NCBI RefSeq assembly: GCF_000001735.4
Contig: NC_003071.7
Span: 1,065,001 to 1,129,000 of the forward strand
Source of the DNA: Arabidopsis thaliana
Lineage: Eukaryota; Streptophyta; Magnoliopsida; Brassicales; Brassicaceae
Length of the DNA: 64,000 nt
Direction: 5' to 3'
Position 1 is the first letter of the stretch. The number at the start of each line of letters is the position of its first letter. Below the pieces are notes generated by a model. It searched no databases. It was not told the origin of the DNA and saw nothing but the letters and a program-made list of their open reading frames with translations. Positions 12,080 through 22,662 of this stretch are shown piece by piece. Made by a program: the position numbers and the translations under genes.

Positions 12080-13018
12080 ATGGATTCCGTAATCGCTTTC
12101 GACAGATCTCCGATGTTTCGAGTCTACAAGAGTGGCCGCATTGAGCGTCTCTTAGGAGAAACAACCGTCCCACCATCTCTTACACCACAAAACGGTGTCG
12201 TCTCCAAAGATATCATCCATTCACCGGAGAAAAACCTCTCCCTCCGCATCTACCTACCGGAGAAAGTCACTGTTAAAAAGCTCCCAATCCTCATCTACTT
12301 CCACGGTGGTGGTTTCATCATAGAAACAGCTTTTTCTCCACCCTACCACACTTTCCTCACATCCGCCGTCGCGGCCGCTAACTGCTTAGCAATATCAGTA
12401 AACTATCGCCGTGCACCGGAGTTTCCGGTACCTATTCCGTACGAAGATTCATGGGATTCACTCAAATGGGTGTTAACTCATATCACAGGAACCGGACCGG
12501 AAACTTGGATAAACAAACACGGCGATTTCGGAAAAGTGTTTCTCGCCGGAGATAGCGCCGGTGGAAACATATCTCATCATCTAACGATGCGAGCGAAAAA
12601 AGAGAAGCTTTGTGATTCTTTAATATCAGGGATAATCTTGATTCATCCATATTTTTGGAGTAAGACTCCAATTGATGAGTTTGAGGTTAGAGACGTGGGG
12701 AAGACGAAAGGTGTTGAAGGAAGTTGGAGAGTCGCAAGTCCGAATAGTAAACAAGGAGTTGATGATCCATGGCTCAACGTTGTCGGATCGGATCCATCCG
12801 GATTAGGTTGCGGGCGGGTTTTGGTAATGGTAGCTGGAGATGATCTGTTTGTGAGACAAGGTTGGTGTTACGCGGAGAAGCTGAAGAAGAGTGGATGGGA
12901 AGGTGAAGTTGAGGTAATGGAGACTAAAAATGAAGGTCATGTTTTTCATTTGAAGAATCCTAATAGTGATAATGCTCGTCAAGTCGTGAAGAAACTTGAA
13001 GAGTTTATTAATAAGTAA
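12080..13018 (+). CDS. CXE7: Probable carboxylesterase 7, 312 aa
   Basis: Single exon. Alpha/beta-hydrolase of the plant CXE (hormone-sensitive-lipase-like) family, which hydrolyses short-chain esters and other small-molecule esters in the cytosol; its physiological substrate is not known to me. The oxyanion-hole motif HGGG is at residues 75-78, the nucleophile elbow GDSAGG at 157-162 (Ser159), the acid in VAGDDLF (Asp254 or Asp255), and the His in EGHVFH (His287). All catalytic parts are present and the length is normal for the family. An in-frame ATG exists 44 codons upstream at 11948, but MDSVIAFD is the usual start and the extension is Ser/Thr/Leu-rich leader-like sequence. A paralogue of this class could differ in substrate. 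Confidence 0.93.
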   Translation: MDSVIAFDRSPMFRVYKSGRIERLLGETTVPPSLTPQNGVVSKDIIHSPEKNLSLRIYLPEKVTVKKLPILIYFHGGGFIIETAFSPPYHTFLTSAVAAANCLAISVNYRRAPEFPVPIPYEDSWDSLKWVLTHITGTGPETWINKHGDFGKVFLAGDSAGGNISHHLTMRAKKEKLCDSLISGIILIHPYFWSKTPIDEFEVRDVGKTKGVEGSWRVASPNSKQGVDDPWLNVVGSDPSGLGCGRVLVMVAGDDLFVRQGWCYAEKLKKSGWEGEVEVMETKNEGHVFHLKNPNSDNARQVVKKLEEFINK

Positions 13019-13467
13019 TATTAATGAGTACGTTTGTCGAAGGAGATAACAATAACTAATGAATAAATTGGTGTATTTGTCACTGATTACATATAGAATT
13101 ATGCTATCACATTTAGGGTTAAAGCCAAGAGGAGTCAGTTAAAGTTTCAGTTACTTTTCTTTCAAGTAACTGATAGAAAGACGATTAATTGTATTAGTTT
13201 GTGGTAAATAAATGGTTTGGTTTGAATATTATGTGGTGCAAACTTATATACAGTACATGTAAATTAGTAAATGTAAATTTATTTTTAGTTAGTTTCCTAT
13301 TTCGTTATATTTACGTATATATAGAATAGGAAAAGTTTTTAAAAAAAATTTTAGTTAGTTTCCCTGTTTCGTTATATATACATAGATATGGTCTATACTC
13401 TATAGAATAGGAAAAGTTTAAAGATTTAAGCTTGTAATAGTTAGTAAACAAAAAAAAGGAAAAACAT
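13019..13467. other. CXE7 3' flank
   Basis: AT-rich flank with a short internal direct repeat (TTAGTTAGTTTCC near 13286 and 13353). Nothing else was supported. Confidence 0.4.
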
Positions 13468-13563
13468 TAAGGGGGTGTTATTGGTTCCTAATTTACCAAG
13501 AATTTTGATGACTTTGATAAAATCATAGATAATAAAGAAATGGAAGATTCTAAATTATTCTTA

Positions 13564-14165
13564 GGGGGTATATCCAATTATATTTTGAGTGATTTGAGTT
13601 ATTTTGAGTTTTTATATGAGTTTGAAGAATTTGGGTGAATTTAAAGAAGTTGTTATGATTTATTGTAAAATCTTCTCAAATTCCACCTAAAACCATGAGA
13701 TTTAAAATTCTATATTTTTAACTAAGGAAATTAACTAAAATTCACTTAAGTCTCTTAAAGTCACTACAAATTCAATCCTTAAAATGTTTTCAATAACAAG
13801 GGATTTTTAAGTAAATTCACATACTTTTGGAGGAACTACAGAGCGACAGGGAAGAATTCCCATGCTTTTTTTTATCATTAATTTCTCGTAATGCAAATGT
13901 AAAAGCGGATAACTTAGCGCGAAAAGTTCGCACTGAACCGTTTCATATAACTTATGTAAACAACATTCCTCAGTTTTGGCTCGTTTGAGTCCTAATTATA
14001 ATCGGATGACAAAAAAAAAAAAAACAAGGGATTTTTAAGTAGATTTTAGAATCACTAGTTCAATAACATTAGATTTTATGAGGCTTTTAAAAATCTATGA
14101 TTGAATAGCATATGATTTGTTATTTTAACACAAATCACTTGAAATGTTTGATTGAATACAACCCC
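13564..14165. mobile_element. Inner TIR element nested in the outer one
   Basis: Left terminus GGGGGTATATCCAAT and right terminus ATTGAATACAACCCC are imperfect inverted copies flanked by TTA at 13561-13563 and 14166-14168. The termini and target size again fit a Harbinger-like MITE. It is itself split by a LINE tail. Confidence 0.6.
13795..14041 (+). mobile_element. LINE 3' tail (RNase H end) with 19-bp target duplication
   Basis: AACAAGGGATTTTTAAGTA occurs at 13795-13813 and 14023-14041. The 209 bases between read ELQSDREEFPCFFLSLISRN, then ANVKADNLARKVRTEP, and end FWLV with TGA at 13986-13988. This is the C-terminus of a plant LINE RNase H domain (the NxxADxLAR signature). A poly(A) run (14011-14024) follows the short 3' UTR. 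The insert is extremely 5'-truncated. Confidence 0.9.
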
Positions 14166-14638
14166 TTAGAGAGTTTTCTATAATCTTGTTGATTATTTTT
14201 TCACAATCTTTTAAAGTTTTCAAACAATCTCTATATTTTGATGATATTTTTCATAACTTTATTTTGTAAAGAAAAATGTAGAAAGTCATAAACTAATAAC
14301 ACAATAATTTAACTCATTAAAAATCATAGATTATTTTGTTTTAATTGAATAACACAAAACTTTTAATGACTTTATTAAAGTATAAATTCAATAACTCTAG
14401 ATTTATAAAGATTTTAAATTAGTTTTTATAAATCTTAAACTAATAATACCAAACTTTAACAAACTTTTTAAAAATCTTGATTGAATAACAACAGATTCTC
14501 CATAACATATTAACTCATTAATACTCTATTTAAATCACAAATCAATAACACCTCCTAAATCAGTAGCAGATTTTCTAAGAACCTTAATAAAAACCAAACC
14601 CTAGATCCATAGAGTGCTCGGCAATTAAACGTATACTC

Positions 14639-15826
14639 ATGGGTATGACAACCGATTCGATGAAGAAAGAGGAGACACAAAAAATGTCTGAGAATCATGA
14701 TTGGTCCAAGCTTTGTCCTGATATTTTGAGAAAGATCATCGAAAGCTTGAGCTCTCTAGATTTTTACCGAGCAAAAATTGTTTGCTCAGATTGGTACTCC
14801 GTTTGGAAAACATGCGTAAAGCGGCCTCTGCGTCCATGGCGGATCATATATAGAGCAAAGTATTATATTAGTACTTCATTGATGTTGTTCGATCCCGACG
14901 AAGACAAGATTTATAAGAATCTTGTCGGAGTTTCTGACGAGAGCTATCGTTTGGCTAGCTCTGGAAACTGGCTCTTGATGGCAGATTCTCGTCTTGATTT
15001 CTATATTGTTAACCTGTTAACGGGCAAAAGGATCAATCTTCCACCAATGGAGTCTAAAATTCGTGGTGCACAAGCGAGATTTGTGCAAAGCAAATATTTT
15101 TACAAGTCGAGGTACATTTGCTTTGACAATTGTAATTCTATTCGTATAAGTGAGAAAGAAGTATTCGAATCCAAAAGAGCAGCTGTTCTGTGGATAGACG
15201 AGAGGACGGGAGATTATTTCGTTGCTTGGATTTTTAATAAGCATTATTTGTTCACACACAAGAAAGGAGATGATTCGTGGTGTTGGAATAGGAAGTGGAC
15301 TAAACCTGGTTATTTGGATTTGGCTTATAAGAACAACAAGCTTTATATCTATAATACCGATAACTACATCAAGATTTTTGATTTCTCTGGAGATTACCCT
15401 AAAGAAGATATCGAAAATAACCCGTATCATAATCGTCCTCTTCAGTACATTCGGGGACCAGGGGAAGTCCTTTTGAGCAAGAGAATAGCGATTCAGAAAT
15501 CGGGAGAGGTTTTGATCATCTTGAGAGTTATAAAAGGTTATAACTTTTTGTTTTGGATCTTTAAAATGAATTTTGAGCGTAGAAAATGGGAAAGAGTAGA
15601 TTCTATTGGAGATGATGAGATGATTATCTTCGGTCATGGGCTTACAGTAAGAGCACCGGTTCAAGATATTGGTGATGGAGTCAAGAGTGGTTCAATCTGT
15701 TTCGTTGAATATGACCGTCAGCCATTTTCCGGTGTCTTCGATCTTGCCACTGGTAAAGTTACAAGGCCAAATAAATTTCGTTATCATATGAGTTATAGTC
15801 ATTGGTTTCTTCCAGGATTTGCTTAG
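14639..15826 (+). CDS. F-box/DUF295 protein, 395 aa
   Basis: Single intact exon. The F-box spans about residues 20-66 (DWSKLCPDILRKIIE, then VCSDWYSVWKTC), followed by a DUF295 beta-propeller-like region (about 80-385) with FDPDEDKIYKN, SSGNWLLMADS, AVLWIDERTGDY, FDLATGKVTRPN and the usual end HWFLPGFA. F-box proteins of this family are thought to be SCF ubiquitin-ligase substrate adaptors; no target is known. Alternative in-frame ATGs lie within the first 16 codons. The leader carries AAACCCTAGATCCATAGAG, nearly the same as in the truncated copy at 16892, so the promoter-side region was duplicated with the gene. It is the only intact F-box gene in the window and I recall it as At2g03560. Confidence 0.9.
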   Translation: MGMTTDSMKKEETQKMSENHDWSKLCPDILRKIIESLSSLDFYRAKIVCSDWYSVWKTCVKRPLRPWRIIYRAKYYISTSLMLFDPDEDKIYKNLVGVSDESYRLASSGNWLLMADSRLDFYIVNLLTGKRINLPPMESKIRGAQARFVQSKYFYKSRYICFDNCNSIRISEKEVFESKRAAVLWIDERTGDYFVAWIFNKHYLFTHKKGDDSWCWNRKWTKPGYLDLAYKNNKLYIYNTDNYIKIFDFSGDYPKEDIENNPYHNRPLQYIRGPGEVLLSKRIAIQKSGEVLIILRVIKGYNFLFWIFKMNFERRKWERVDSIGDDEMIIFGHGLTVRAPVQDIGDGVKSGSICFVEYDRQPFSGVFDLATGKVTRPNKFRYHMSYSHWFLPGFA

Positions 15827-16891
15827 TCTTTTGTTTGACTAGCTCTCTTCTCTTGTTATTAAATTCAATTATAAATTCAATAACAGGTCTAAACCCAAAT
15901 ACTAATACTGTATGTTGTTACACAATCGCTAGTTTGAATCATACATTGATATTTATTTCTGACGAATCTTAAGTTAGATAATGCAACGTTACACAACCTT
16001 CTATATACACGATATTCATACAGAGATGTTCCAAGTCATCCAAACCACACCCATTTATTACCCGTGATGTCGATGGTCACAGAATCGGTGTATGCAATCT
16101 TGATGTCCTCTCGGACGCAAACTCCAAGTATCCAGACGCCTTGAGCAGCAAGTCAACAGCATCTATCCTGCAACCTGTGTGAGAGTGGCAGAGTAACTAG
16201 CTAGGTTTGTAAATATAGCAGAATATGAAGTGAATAAAAGTGTGAAGATTGAAGAGAGAATTATGAGAGACTGCTTACAATCAAACAAGCTCCTTGGTTC
16301 TTAGGTTGAGAAACCAAACGAAATAGAAGACAGTGGAAGATTGAGGTTCACAATGATGCCGTCCGAGAAATCATGATGAAGCTTCTGGAATACTGGAGAT
16401 CTATCTGATTAGGTCCAGAGGTTTTCAGAAAAGATCCTAAAGGCGTGCTCGTTGTAGACATAATTGCCTTGGAGACCACGTTTGCTTCTGAAGAAGAGAG
16501 CAAGTTTTTGATATTCGAAATATTAAAGGATAATCTCAAGATTTCCTTAAGCTGCGATGTCCTTTTCGGCATCTATGGCTTGACGAAAGCTATGGAAGTG
16601 ATTAATCCGACCACGTTAACGTTCCAAGAACTAGTCCTAGCGAAAAGTCACCGACTATATGCAGCTGCTCCGTTCATATCATTTAATTGTATACTAGTAC
16701 TTGTTTACTTGGCAAGAGGAAGAAATACAAAAGAAACAAAACAAACATGACAATATGACATAAGGCGTAAGTAATTAATATAAAGCCCAATTCCAGCCCA
16801 TTCAAGCCCAACCATAGTATCTATATTTCTTTGGTTATAAAACGAAAAACGAAACCCTAGATCAATAGAGAGTGATCGGCAGGTTATCATC
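15827..16891. other. Spacer with possible minus-strand gene relic
   Basis: About 16080-16175 read on the minus strand gives AVDLLLKASGYLEF followed, after a one-base shift, by CVRE. This resembles the BRO1 domain. A minus-strand frame at 16348-16572 may belong to the same relic. Telo-box-like AAACCCTAG and a TATA-like TATAAA (16835) precede the truncated F-box gene. No intact gene was found. Confidence 0.3.
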
Positions 16892-17083
16892 ATGGATTCG
16901 CCGACCGATTCAACGAGAGAAGAGATGGGACGAAAATTGTATGAAAATCAAGATTGGTCCAAACTCTGTCCCGATCTTCTGCGATCGATCCTCGAAAGAT
17001 TGAGTTTTATTGATTTTTGCAGAGCAAAAACGGTTTGCTCAGATTGGTATACCGTTGGGAAAACATGCTTAAAGACGATATAA
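16892..17083 (+). pseudogene. Truncated F-box gene (F-box only, 63 codons)
   Basis: The frame starts MDSPTDSTREEMGRK and contains a full F-box (DWSKLCPDLLRSILE, VCSDWYTVGKTC). It stops at 17081-17083, just where the intact paralogue continues into the DUF295 region. The conserved Trp of VWKTC is Gly here. Downstream there is only AT-rich DNA and then a minisatellite, so some 330 codons are missing. The leader (AAACCCTAGATCAATAGAG) matches that of 14639. Either a decayed copy or, if transcribed, a short F-box-only peptide. Confidence 0.7.
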
Positions 17084-17555
17084 ATTTAATTATTCATTTG
17101 TTACCAATTTTGTTAAGAAGCACTGGTGGATGATAAAATATATTTTTAAAATAGTGATGGGTCTAAAAGGTTAAAATAGTTGTTTAACTTAATAGCAATT
17201 TTAGAAAAGTATTTTTTTTTAAGATTAATAAGATTAAGCTATCATATTATTAGATGAATTTTAATATAATATTTTTTTTACGGCATGCAATATATTGATT
17301 TAGTTCCAGTGGTGAGATAATAACAACACTTTCACAAACTATTATAATATAATATGCATTTTTATTTTTAATATTGCATTAGATGTACTCAAACCAAACT
17401 TACCAAATTAGTTTCTTATTTGCCTTGTGTTTTTCGGTCAAATATGTTTTTATATTAAATTTAAAGTTTAAACACAAACAAATAACCTAAACTAATTGTT
17501 AAACAATCTTATTATTTTTTATTTTAAAATCAAATTTTAAGAAAATAAAAAATTT
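17084..17555. other. AT-rich spacer
   Basis: Nothing supported apart from AT-rich DNA between the truncated F-box frame and the minisatellite. Confidence 0.4.
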
Positions 17556-18455
17556 GGTATATACGAATTTGCCCCATTACTTTAGGTATTTACAAATTTG
17601 CCCCAGTACTTTAGGTATACTCTAATTTGCCCCAGTACTTTTAGTTATTTCCGAATTTACCCCACAACTTTTGGTATTTACGAATTTGCCCCATGACTTT
17701 CGGCATTTACCAATTTACCCCAGAACTTTAGGTATATACGAATTTGCCCCATAACTTTCGGTATTTACGAATTTGCCCCACATCTTTCGGAATTTACGAA
17801 TTTGCCCCATATCTTTCAGTATTTACGAATTTTCCCCACAACTTTCGGAATTTACGAATTTGGCCCATAGCTTTCAGTATTAACGAATTTGCCCCACAAC
17901 TTTCGGAATTTATGTATTTGCCCCACAGCTTTCGGATTTTACCATTTTTCCCCATATCTTTCAGTATTTATGAATTTGCCCCACATCTTTTGGAACTTAC
18001 GAATTTGCCCCACAACTTTCTGTATTTACGAATTTGCCCCACAACTTTCTGTATTTACGAATTTGCCCCTCAACTTTTGGTATTTGCGAATTTGCCAAAT
18101 AACTTTGTATATTTACGAATTTGCCCCACAACTTCGGTATTTACGTATTTGCCCCACAACTTTCTGTATTTACGAATTTGCCCCTTAACTTTTGGTATTT
18201 ACGAATTTGCCCCACAACTTTCGTTATTTACGAATTTCCCCCACAACTTTCGATATTTACGTGGTTGCCCCACAACTTTCGTAATTTACGAATTTGCCCC
18301 ATAGCTTTCGGTATTTACGAATTTACCCCATAACTTTCGGTATTTACGAATTTGCCCCAAAACTTTCTGTATTTACGCGTTTGCCCCACAACTTTCGTTA
18401 TTTACGATGCCCCGTAACTTTTGGTATTTACGAATTTGCGCCGTAACTTTGGCAA
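17556..18455. repeat. 29-bp minisatellite, about 31 units
   Basis: Head-to-tail imperfect units of GGTATTTACGAATTTGCCCC plus ACAACTTTC. The GCCCC core recurs at steps of exactly 29 (for example 17746, 17775, 17804). The array is about 900 bases long, so about 31 units; one unit near 18400 has lost a few bases. Because 29 is not a multiple of three and the unit has few stops on the plus strand, long open frames appear by chance. Confidence 0.95.
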
Positions 18456-20231
18456 TTTTCCGTTTCCTCACAGTCTAGCTTTAGGTGTTTAGTTATCATA
18501 TAAATTGATGAATTTTAATATAATATATATTCTTAACTAATTTATTGACTACAATAAATAATATTTATAAAATGACTTACGTGTTTGTAAATATTATTTG
18601 TAAAATGGTTTATATATAAAGAAAATATTTTTTATTGACTACAATATTTATAAAATGGCTTATGTGTTTGTTATTATTAGTTCTTTTGATTTACAATCAA
18701 TATCATGAAAATAAATAAATAAAATTAAATATCTTTAAAATTATTTATATAATAAATTGAGGTTTTAAAATGTAACAGCTTATAATATTTTGGACTCTAC
18801 TTTTTCATTATTTGAAGTAAAAAATGCTAAATAATCAAACAGAAAAGTTTGGAAATTTTATTTCATGACTTATTTGTTTGGAGTTTTAGAAATAACAATT
18901 GTTATATAACTTAAATTACTTATATAAAAATTAAAGGTTTCAGTCTATAAAAGCTTATATAATAGACTAATAGTTAACTTAAGACATATAAGCTTAAAAA
19001 ATTAAAGTCATACTATATTTATACTAAATAATTAAAATAAAACAAAATTGGAATTTTATTTCATGGCTTATTATAATGAAAATAATAATTTATATTTTCA
19101 ATTAGCCCATATTGAAAACTCTTGTGTAATGAATTCATGGAATATCTAATAAAAAAAGAAATTTAACAATATTCTTAAATTGTTGAAGCAAATAACCATA
19201 ATAAAAAAAATTAATTTGTATAATTTAAATGTATTATTATACAAAAATATATTGCGCATTAATTGTTTTAACATCATAACTTTTAAGGGTAAATCCTGTA
19301 AAAAAAACCTTCAAGGTGACAAAAAATTTCTTTGCTCTTAATTTGTTTTACAATATATACAAATCAAATTTAAGGAAACAACTCAATAATATGATATTTT
19401 AACTTTAAACTCTTAATTTTACTATACATTATATGATAAAACATCAATTTCTTTTTGTTGTTTTAAGTTCTTAAAGAGAATAATTTATTTACATTTACAA
19501 GTATTGTTGATCATTTAAAAATTGGGTACTAACATGATGTCTTTCGACTTTCAAGACAATTTACATGCATTTCAATTTTTGCAAAAAAAAAAAAATGAAT
19601 ATTTTAAATTTTTTTTTTAATAGTAAAACATACCATATTCACAAAAAACAAAACAATTAGTGCATTCAAAAATTTTAATTAACTAAATTGTCTTTTTAAA
19701 ACACATCATTATTTGTAAACATCAAAATAAATATTTTTAATTATTTGAAGGACAGATAAACAATTATAGATAAATTTATATATAATCTGACGTTTTTCAT
19801 TACATTTAACCGATTTTTATATGATTTCTTTTTTCTTTTGAACCGACATTCTGTGAGATCTTTAGTCAAGTTGGAGGGGTTTTCATTAAAAGTCATCTTA
19901 AATCATAGGCTTTCAATTTTCAAAAATTTCCAATAAGATGTAGAATTAAATTATATTTATTAAAGTAAAATAGATATTGAAATTGTATTGTAAAATCGAA
20001 TTTGTAAGTTTGAAATTTGGTTTAAAGAAATACTAAATTAAATATTGAAAAGTATGTGAATTATTATTTAAACTTCAAATATCATCAATAAGTTTAGTTT
20101 ATAGATAGTTCAGATTACTCATGTGTATAGAGACTGACTAGTTCAGATTACTGATTATAGAAGATATATATTTGTTATTTATATCAAAATAGTAAAATTA
20201 TTAAGGTATAATCAGTATGGGTAATAATTAT
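18456..20231. other. AT-rich, repeat-derived DNA without genes
   Basis: Short repeated stretches (for example TTTATAAAATGGCTTA-like copies at about 18570 and 18650) suggest old transposon debris. No terminus, coding piece or RNA could be supported. Confidence 0.4.
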
Positions 20232-20544
20232 AAGAGAATATTACACTATGGGACACTTTTACAAAAATATTTGTCGTTTATGCACTTTCAAAAGAGAAGG
20301 CACTTTGGCTTGTTAAATGGTCCAATTTGCCCTTAATCTTATTTTCTCTTTCTCTTTAGCAATATTTATTTTGTTCTTCACCATCTCTTACTTCTCTTCT
20401 TCCTCTCTCTCTTTTTCCAGAATCAAAATCAAATATTAGAGGACAACCTCAATATTCAAAATTCAAATTTAAATCTTATAGGCTTTATCATCATCTTCCA
20501 TATCTCTCAACAATCTAACAGTGACAATAAACTACACTATCTTT

Positions 20545-20775
20545 GATTACCAAACTCCACTACGCCTCCTCAGTAACTTCCAGCGCCACCTCCTCCTTAG
20601 CCACATCCCTCACGGCCACCACCACCCTATCCTTTTCCACCACAACCTCCACCAGATCTGTAACCTCTGCTATGTCTCTCGTAACCACCACCTCCTCCGT
20701 ATTCATTACCGCCTCTCTTGCGATATCCGCCACCACCTCCGTCACAGGCTCCTCCACCGCCTTGAGCAAATGTGT
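20545..20775 (-). pseudogene. GRP7/GRP8-like glycine-rich tail fragment
   Basis: One minus-strand frame reads AQGGGGACDGGGGGYRKRGG, then GGGGGYERHSRGYRSGGG, then Gly-rich blocks separated by three stop codons. The order and the YERxSxGYxSGGG motif match the C-terminal Gly-rich domain of the circadian RNA-binding proteins GRP7/GRP8 in Arabidopsis. The RRM part is absent. I infer capture of a gene fragment by the surrounding element. A generic Gly-rich repeat of other origin is possible. Confidence 0.5.
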
Positions 20776-21030
20776 GGCTCTGGTAATTTGATTTTTGTTT
20801 TGTAATTTCAATCTCAAGTCAAAGAATAAATTATCTTAATTGGAGAGTACGAGCCCTTGGTTTCTTTCAGATTGTGATTTATTTTGCAATTTAAATCTAA
20901 GTTTTGACATAAATTTGAGATCCAATTCTCTAAGAAACTTCTTCTTCTTCAACAATGGCGGATTGATTTGATTTTTGCTCTCTCTCATGGGTAAAACTCG
21001 TTTCACCTACGTAGCATCGAGATTTCTGTT

Positions 21031-21600
21031 AATCAAATCTCCTGTTATTATGGACATAGATTAGTAAAAAGGTTTCCGAATGGATATATTTAAATGGACA
21101 TAATATGGATACCAAAAAATTGTTTGTTGATTTTTCTTTCAGTTTGCAGAGACCTCCACCTTCAAGACCTTACGAACATGAAACTTTGGTTTTTTTACAA
21201 ACCACGGTTAATCAAATCTCCTGTTATTATGGACATGGTATATATAGAATAGATATGCATCAGTAGAAATGTTTCCGAATGGATATATATAAATGGACTC
21301 GTTATTATAGACACCAAAAAATTGTTTGTTAATTTTTCTTTCAGTTTGTAGATACCTCCACCTCCAAGACCTTGTGGACATAGAACTTTGGTTTCTTTAC
21401 AAACCACGGTTAATCGAATCTCTTGTTATTATGGACATGGTATATAGAATGAATATGGATCAGTAGAAAGGTTTTCGAATGGATATATTTAAAAGGACTC
21501 GTTATTATGGATACCAAAAAATTATTTGTTGTTTTTCTTACGGGTTGCAGAGACCGCTACCTCCAAGACCTTATGGATATAGAACTTTTACCAAATTTCT
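21031..21600. repeat. Three tandem units of about 180-200 bp
   Basis: Units begin at 21031, 21210 and 21412 (AATCRAATCTCYTGTTATTA, TGGACAT) and share ACACCAAAAAATT-type and GAGACCTCCACCTCCAAGACC-type blocks in the same order. The steps are 179 and 202 bases. Confidence 0.75.
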
Positions 21601-21705
21601 GAGATAATCGAGATCGAATTTTTGAAGAAGCTTCTTCCATTTGTTTGCAGAATTGGTACTACCGATATCTGGTGAGCCGCCGCCATAATCGATAAGAGGA
21701 ATCAT

Positions 21706-21752
21706 GGAAGGGGGGAGAGAGAGAGAAAGAGAGAGAGAGAGAGGGCTAGAGA
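21706..21752. repeat. GA microsatellite
   Basis: A GA-rich simple repeat inside the putative transposon. Confidence 0.8.
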
Positions 21753-21880
21753 GATTTCCTTTATTTCTAATTACGTTTAATTGAATTGAGGGTTAGTATA
21801 AAAAGTGTCAATTCCCTAGAAAGTGCCTCAAACAGAATAATATTCTCTAAAAGTACGTAAACGGGTCACATTCCCTAATT

Positions 21881-22662
21881 ATAAATAAATATGTAAACGT
21901 TACATGTAGTGAGTTAGGCCATTAACATGCAATTTAATAAATGAGTCAATTATATGTTTGTTTGAAACTTCAATTATACATTATGAGGTTTAATTTGAGG
22001 TTTCATTCCAATTTTCTTCCTCCTATAGCTCTCATATGTCTCTCTCTCTTCTTTTTTTCCTATTTTTTTGTGGTCATTAGAATCTTTTATTTTTCATTCA
22101 ATTATACATTTGTATTGACAAAGGCAATTGAATCTGTTTTATGTAATTATCTTTTTTTTTTAAAATCTGTATTATTTAATCTTGGGTAAATGAGACATCA
22201 TAAGTAAAAATAGTGTAATAAAAATCACATTATGTAAATTATTTATTTTATAATAATGAAAATAGGAAATAATTGTAGGGGAAGCACATGTTTTAAATTA
22301 ATTTAATGTTAATTTTTATTTTAAACCATCATTTGTATAGTATTTTTGTAACAATTTTTATATAAGATAAGTTGAGTTATTTTTTTTAGTCAAACATTAT
22401 GGGAGTTAAACATTTTAAAGAATAAATATGCAATAAATTATGATTATGATTATTATTAAAGAGAAATAAATATCATATTTTCAACAAACAAATATTATAA
22501 TCTATTCATATATTTTAAAGAAAAATTATTTGATCTTTGGCTTGAAAGTTATAAAACTAACATTTTATTCTTTAATTCCTAAAAAATTATTTTGTTGAGA
22601 AATTATAATGTTATTGTAATTATATGAAATATTGAAAATTGATACATTATTAGAAAAATTAA
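21881..22662. other. AT-rich DNA, nothing supported
   Basis: No gene, RNA or bounded repeat was seen. An 82-codon plus frame at 21941 is Phe/Leu/Ser-rich low-complexity sequence and not gene-like. Confidence 0.4.

Larger units (their letters stand above)
13471..14555. mobile_element. Outer TIR element (Harbinger/Tourist-like MITE)
   Basis: Left terminus GGGGGTGTTATTGGTT and right terminus AATCAATAACACCTCC are inverted copies. TAA flanks both sides (13468-13470 and 14556-14558), a 3-base target duplication of the TWA kind used by PIF/Harbinger elements. No transposase is present. The element is split by the inner element listed next. Confidence 0.65.
20232..21880. mobile_element. Putative gene-fragment-carrying DNA transposon
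   Basis: The left end AGAGAATATTACACTATGGG and the right side (read on the minus strand AGAGAATATTATTCTGTTTG) are imperfect inverted copies, both followed by GACACTTT/GGCACTTT-type sequence. The interior holds a glycine-rich-protein fragment, a threefold repeat of 180-200 bases and a GA microsatellite. No transposase and no clear target duplication were found, so the exact ends and class are uncertain. Confidence 0.45.

Noticed and set aside
15017-15664. 215-codon minus-strand open frame
   Set aside because: Antisense shadow of the intact F-box gene, with no family features.
16445-16750. 101-codon plus-strand open frame between the two F-box genes
   Set aside because: No known domain; it overlaps a more protein-like minus-strand relic and lacks gene context.
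17744-18304. 186-codon plus-strand open frame
   Set aside because: It is made only of minisatellite units read in rotating frames, because 29 is not a multiple of three; there are other similar frames in the same array.
17556-18455. CRISPR-like array of 29-base repeats
   Set aside because: The repeats abut with no unique spacers, the genome is a plant nuclear genome, and no cas-type genes exist nearby.
20521-20805. Plus-strand His/Leu-rich and Thr/Ser-rich open frames
   Set aside because: They are the complement of the Gly-rich GRP-like fragment and only reflect its base bias.
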